This document shows positions 5,087 through 7,170 of a DNA stretch of 7,170 nt, piece by piece. Each line of letters opens with the position of its first letter. Within the stretch, counting starts at the first letter, position 1. The position numbers and the translations under genes are program-made. Below the pieces are notes generated by a model that was not told the origin of the DNA, searched no databases, and saw only the letters and a program-made list of their open reading frames with translations. Origin of the DNA: an uncultured Cardiobacterium sp. (GTDB lineage: Bacteria > Pseudomonadota > Gammaproteobacteria > Cardiobacteriales > Cardiobacteriaceae); assembly GCF_938028185.1 (NCBI RefSeq), contig NZ_CALJAH010000203.1, positions 1-7,170 of the forward strand. Reading direction: 5' to 3'.

Positions 5087-6274
5087 ATGTCCCACGTCCT
5101 TATCATCGGCGCCGGTGGCGTCTCCAACGTCGTCGTCCACAAATGCGCGCAGGCAAAAGACGTCTTCAGCCAAATCACCCTCGCCAGCCGCACCGTCGCC
5201 AAATGCGAGGCGATTGCCGCCGCCGTCCACGCCAAATACAGCGTGAAAGTCGCCACTACGGCGGTGGATGCCGACAACGTCGCCGAACTTACCGCACTGA
5301 TTGAACGCATCAAGCCCGACCTCGTCCTTAACGTCGCCCTGCCGTACCAAGATTTGCACATCATGGACGCCTGCCTTGCCACCGGCGTCGATTACCTTGA
5401 CACCGCCAACTACGAGCCGCCGGAAGAAGCCAAATTTGAATACAAATGGCAGTGGGCGTACCACGACCGCTTCAAGGAGCGCGGCATCATGGCGCTGCTC
5501 GGCAGCGGCTTTGACCCCGGCGTGACCAACGTTTTCACCGCCTACATCAAAAAACACCTGCTCGACGAAATTCACGAGCTGGACATCATCGATGCCAACG
5601 CGGGCGACCACGGCCTGCCCTTTGCCACCAACTTCAACCCGGAAATCAACATCCGCGAAGTCACCGCCGAAGCCAAACACTGGGAAAACGGCGGCTGGCA
5701 AATCACCCCGCCGCTCTCGCACAAGCGCGTCTTCGATTTCCCGCAAATCGGCGAAAAAAACATCTACATGATGTATCACGAAGAATTGGAATCACTGGTC
5801 AAACATTATCCGGAAATCAAAACCGCGCGCTTCTGGATGACCTTCTCCGACAATTACCTCAATCACCTCAAAGTATTGGAAAACGTCGGCATGACCTCCA
5901 TTGAACCCGTCATGTATGAAGGCAAAGAAATCATCCCCATCCAGTTCCTCAAAGCCGTATTGCCCGACCCCGCCTCACTCGGCCCGCGCACCAAAGGCAA
6001 AACCTGTATCGGCTGCGTCGCCAAAGGCATGAAAGACGGCAAAGAAAAAACCGTTTACATCTATAACATCTGTGACCACGAAGCCTGCTACGCCGAAGTC
6101 GGCTCACAGGCCATTTCCTACACCACCGGCGTCCCGGCAATGATTGGCGCGATGATGATGCTGCAAGGCAAATGGCATCAGGCGGGCGTCTATAACATGG
6201 AGCAATTCGACCCGGATCCGTTCCTTGACGCACTCGCCCAATACGGCCTGCCGTGGGAAATAAAAGAACTGTAA
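5087..6274 (+). CDS. Carboxynorspermidine/carboxyspermidine dehydrogenase (saccharopine dehydrogenase family)
   Basis: A 395-residue NADPH-dependent enzyme of the alternative polyamine pathway. It condenses L-aspartate-beta-semialdehyde with putrescine or 1,3-diaminopropane to give carboxyspermidine or carboxynorspermidine, which a separate decarboxylase (NspC) turns into spermidine or norspermidine. The N-terminus MSHVLIIGAGGVSNVVVHKC holds the Rossmann dinucleotide loop GAGGVSN (residues 8-14). Family-typical segments follow: LNVALPYQDLHIMDACL, GVDYLDTANYE, GSGFDPGVTNVF and, near the end, YTTGVPAMIGAMMM. The length is normal for the family and both ends look intact. The start is fixed by GGAG six bases before the ATG. 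No nspC gene is adjacent, so the decarboxylase must be elsewhere if the pathway is complete. A lysine-pathway saccharopine dehydrogenase is the alternative reading, but the overall sequence fits the carboxynorspermidine group better. Confidence 0.88.
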   Translation: MSHVLIIGAGGVSNVVVHKCAQAKDVFSQITLASRTVAKCEAIAAAVHAKYSVKVATTAVDADNVAELTALIERIKPDLVLNVALPYQDLHIMDACLATGVDYLDTANYEPPEEAKFEYKWQWAYHDRFKERGIMALLGSGFDPGVTNVFTAYIKKHLLDEIHELDIIDANAGDHGLPFATNFNPEINIREVTAEAKHWENGGWQITPPLSHKRVFDFPQIGEKNIYMMYHEELESLVKHYPEIKTARFWMTFSDNYLNHLKVLENVGMTSIEPVMYEGKEIIPIQFLKAVLPDPASLGPRTKGKTCIGCVAKGMKDGKEKTVYIYNICDHEACYAEVGSQAISYTTGVPAMIGAMMMLQGKWHQAGVYNMEQFDPDPFLDALAQYGLPWEIKEL

Positions 6275-6287
6275 AACATATTTGTAG

Positions 6288-6313
6288 GGTGGGGCTTGCC
6301 CCACCATTTTTTT
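6288..6313 (+). terminator. Intrinsic terminator of the carboxynorspermidine dehydrogenase gene
   Basis: A perfect 8-bp stem GGTGGGGC-TT-GCCCCACC (6288-6305), then one A and seven Ts, starting 13 bases after the TAA. The form is textbook. The surrounding TAGGGTGGGGC...GCCCCACC sequence also resembles a palindrome dispersed between genes in several bacterial groups, so a repeat may have been co-opted as terminator. Confidence 0.85.
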
Positions 6314-6326
6314 AAGAAGACAACCT

Positions 6327-6605
6327 ATGGCAAAAAGAAAAAGCGATATGGAAGACATGATAGAACTTGCCGCCAAAATGCCGTGCTGACTGAATAGTAT
6401 TTTGGTAGTTATCAGCTATGTTGTACTTCACTATTACGCTATCCGACCCAATGCGCCGACACCAACAGAAATGAGCCAAATGGGCGATCATGTTGTCGCC
6501 TCCATTTTGCAAAGCCTCGCCATTTTTGGCCAATATCTGCTGCCGTTTATTTTCATATTGGCGGCGGTAATCTCGCTAATCAAACAGGCACGCAAAAAGA
6601 AATAA
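6327..6605 (+). pseudogene. Two-helix membrane protein ORF interrupted by in-frame TGA
   Basis: From the ATG at 6327 the frame reads MAKRKSDMEDMIELAAKMPC, then TGA at 6387-6389, then continues LNSILVVISYVVLHYYA and onward without another stop to a TAA at 6603. Ignoring the TGA gives 92 residues with two hydrophobic segments, about residues 22-38 and 64-85, and a basic tail (KQARKKK). The layout matches the N-terminal membrane module I know from a family annotated as restriction endonuclease (Mrr-like), in which a basic start and an EDLI-type helix lead into PWW and the first membrane helix. In such proteins a tryptophan pair stands where this has Cys-stop, so a TGG-to-TGA change is the simplest explanation. 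The nuclease domain that normally follows is absent. A later TTG at 6402 could restart translation of the second part. A weak AAGAAG ribosome site precedes the ATG. Confidence 0.6.
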
Positions 6606-6613
6606 CAAAAACC

Positions 6614-7170
6614 ATGAGTACCTTCCAAAACGCCGCCGCCTACGAGCGCTATATGAGCGGCTGGAGCCGTGCCGCAGGCGAACCATTTCTCGACTGGCTC
6701 GCATTGCCGCGCGGACTGCGCTGGCTTGATGTCGGTTGCGGTAGCGGCTACCACATGTGGCGCATGGTAGGAGAGGGGGCGAAAGCCGTTATCGGCATTG
6801 ATCCGACCGCCCTTTTTTTATGTCAGTTTGAAGCGGTACGGAAGTTATTAAATCATGATCGACGGGCGAATTTAATTCCACTTGGCATTGAAGAAATGCA
6901 GCCTTTGGGCGTATTTGATACGGTTTTTTCAATGGGAGTGTTGTATCATCGAAAATCGCCGTTGGATCATTTGACGCAATTGAGAAATCAATTAGCCAAA
7001 GGCGGCGAGTTAGTCTTGGAAACCCTTGTTGTTGATGGCGATGAAAATACGGTTTTAATGCCGCTTGAGCGTTATGCCAAAATGAAGAATGTGTATTTTA
7101 TTCCTTCCGTAGCGGCTTTGATCAATTGGTTGAAAAAAACCGGCTTTCATCATGTTCGCTGTGTTGATGT
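6614..7170 (+). CDS. Chimeric SAM methyltransferase with CmoB C-terminal part (3' end outside window)
   Basis: The frame stays open from the ATG at 6614 to the window edge (185 codons). Residues 1-37 (MSTFQNAAAYERYMSGWSRA to GLRW) resemble the start of a generic class I SAM-dependent methyltransferase. Residues 38-45 (LDVGCGSG, SAM motif I) are common to both families. From YHMWRM (46-51) on, the protein is CmoB, the enzyme that uses carboxy-SAM to make cmo5U34 in tRNA: GIDPTALFLCQFEAVRKLL, DTVFSMGVLYHRKSP with Met107 and Tyr111 (E. coli M196, Y200) and NVYFIPS are nearly as in Haemophilus or E. coli. The normal ~120-residue CmoB N-terminus, which carries E. coli K91, W105 and K110 of the carboxy-SAM pocket, is missing, so CmoB activity is unlikely. 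GC is 70% just before the join and 33-45% further on. No clear ribosome site precedes the ATG, eight bases after the previous ORF. A true recombinant or an assembly chimera are both possible. Confidence 0.8.
   Translation, partial: MSTFQNAAAYERYMSGWSRAAGEPFLDWLALPRGLRWLDVGCGSGYHMWRMVGEGAKAVIGIDPTALFLCQFEAVRKLLNHDRRANLIPLGIEEMQPLGVFDTVFSMGVLYHRKSPLDHLTQLRNQLAKGGELVLETLVVDGDENTVLMPLERYAKMKNVYFIPSVAALINWLKKTGFHHVRCVD

Noticed and set aside
5289..5297. Haemophilus-type DNA uptake sequence near-match (ACCGCACTG), with another (AATTGCGGT) near 3392
   Set aside because: Each differs by one base from the 9-base core and they are isolated; one is inside coding sequence. Not evidence of uptake sites.
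5066..5779. 237-codon minus-strand ORF opposite the polyamine gene
   Set aside because: Antisense shadow; the plus-strand gene has a recognisable Rossmann motif, ribosome site, promoter and terminator.
6387..6389. Selenocysteine or TGA recoding at the in-frame stop
   Set aside because: TGA ends nrdB normally in this window, so no general recoding. The position in related proteins is expected to be tryptophan, and no selenoprotein family fits. A point mutation or read error is simpler.

Overview
The window suggests a proteobacterial chromosome of fairly high GC. Three 60-base samples of its housekeeping genes give about 48-60% GC. The gene content (class Ia ribonucleotide reductase, NrdR-type control, alternative spermidine synthesis, a CmoB-type tRNA methyltransferase domain) and the C/G-rich dispersed palindromes would fit a host-associated gammaproteobacterium such as Cardiobacterium and its relatives, or a Neisseriaceae member. 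That placement is a guess from general familiarity, not a database result.

Layout. Positions 1-97 hold the first 32 codons of an unidentified minus-strand gene. Positions 98-377 are intergenic, with two strong palindromes and a decayed coding-like tail. The left-central part is a minus-strand deoxynucleotide-synthesis region, read right to left: a leader with a good NrdR operator and a candidate promoter, nrdB (4723 to 3746), a terminator-like hairpin, a small basic 42-residue ORF (3545 to 3417), palindromic repeats, nrdA (3094 to 1427), then a very AT-rich RelA/SpoT-domain gene (1406 to 378) starting 20 bases after nrdA. The right part is on the plus strand: a carboxynorspermidine/carboxyspermidine dehydrogenase gene (5087-6274) with its own promoter and terminator, a two-helix membrane ORF interrupted by an in-frame TGA (6327-6605), and a methyltransferase gene that runs off the end (6614-7170).

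How the genes work together. NrdB makes the diferric-tyrosyl radical and NrdA uses it to reduce ribonucleotides; every catalytic residue I could place by recalled alignment is present in both. The RelA/SpoT-domain protein is a nucleotide pyrophosphotransferase of the alarmone-synthetase fold. Its position as the probable last gene of the nrdA transcript puts a growth-arresting or alarmone activity beside dNTP synthesis, but its composition says it was acquired and the pairing may be accidental. The polyamine gene is an independent unit.

The most striking feature is the last gene. Its first ~37 residues look like a generic SAM-dependent methyltransferase, and everything after the shared motif LDVGCGSG is CmoB of Pasteurellaceae type. 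GC falls from 70% just before the join to 33-45% after it. It is either a genuine recombinant or a chimeric assembly joined at a conserved motif; the sequence alone cannot decide. No CRISPR array, tRNA, rRNA or intact insertion sequence was seen.
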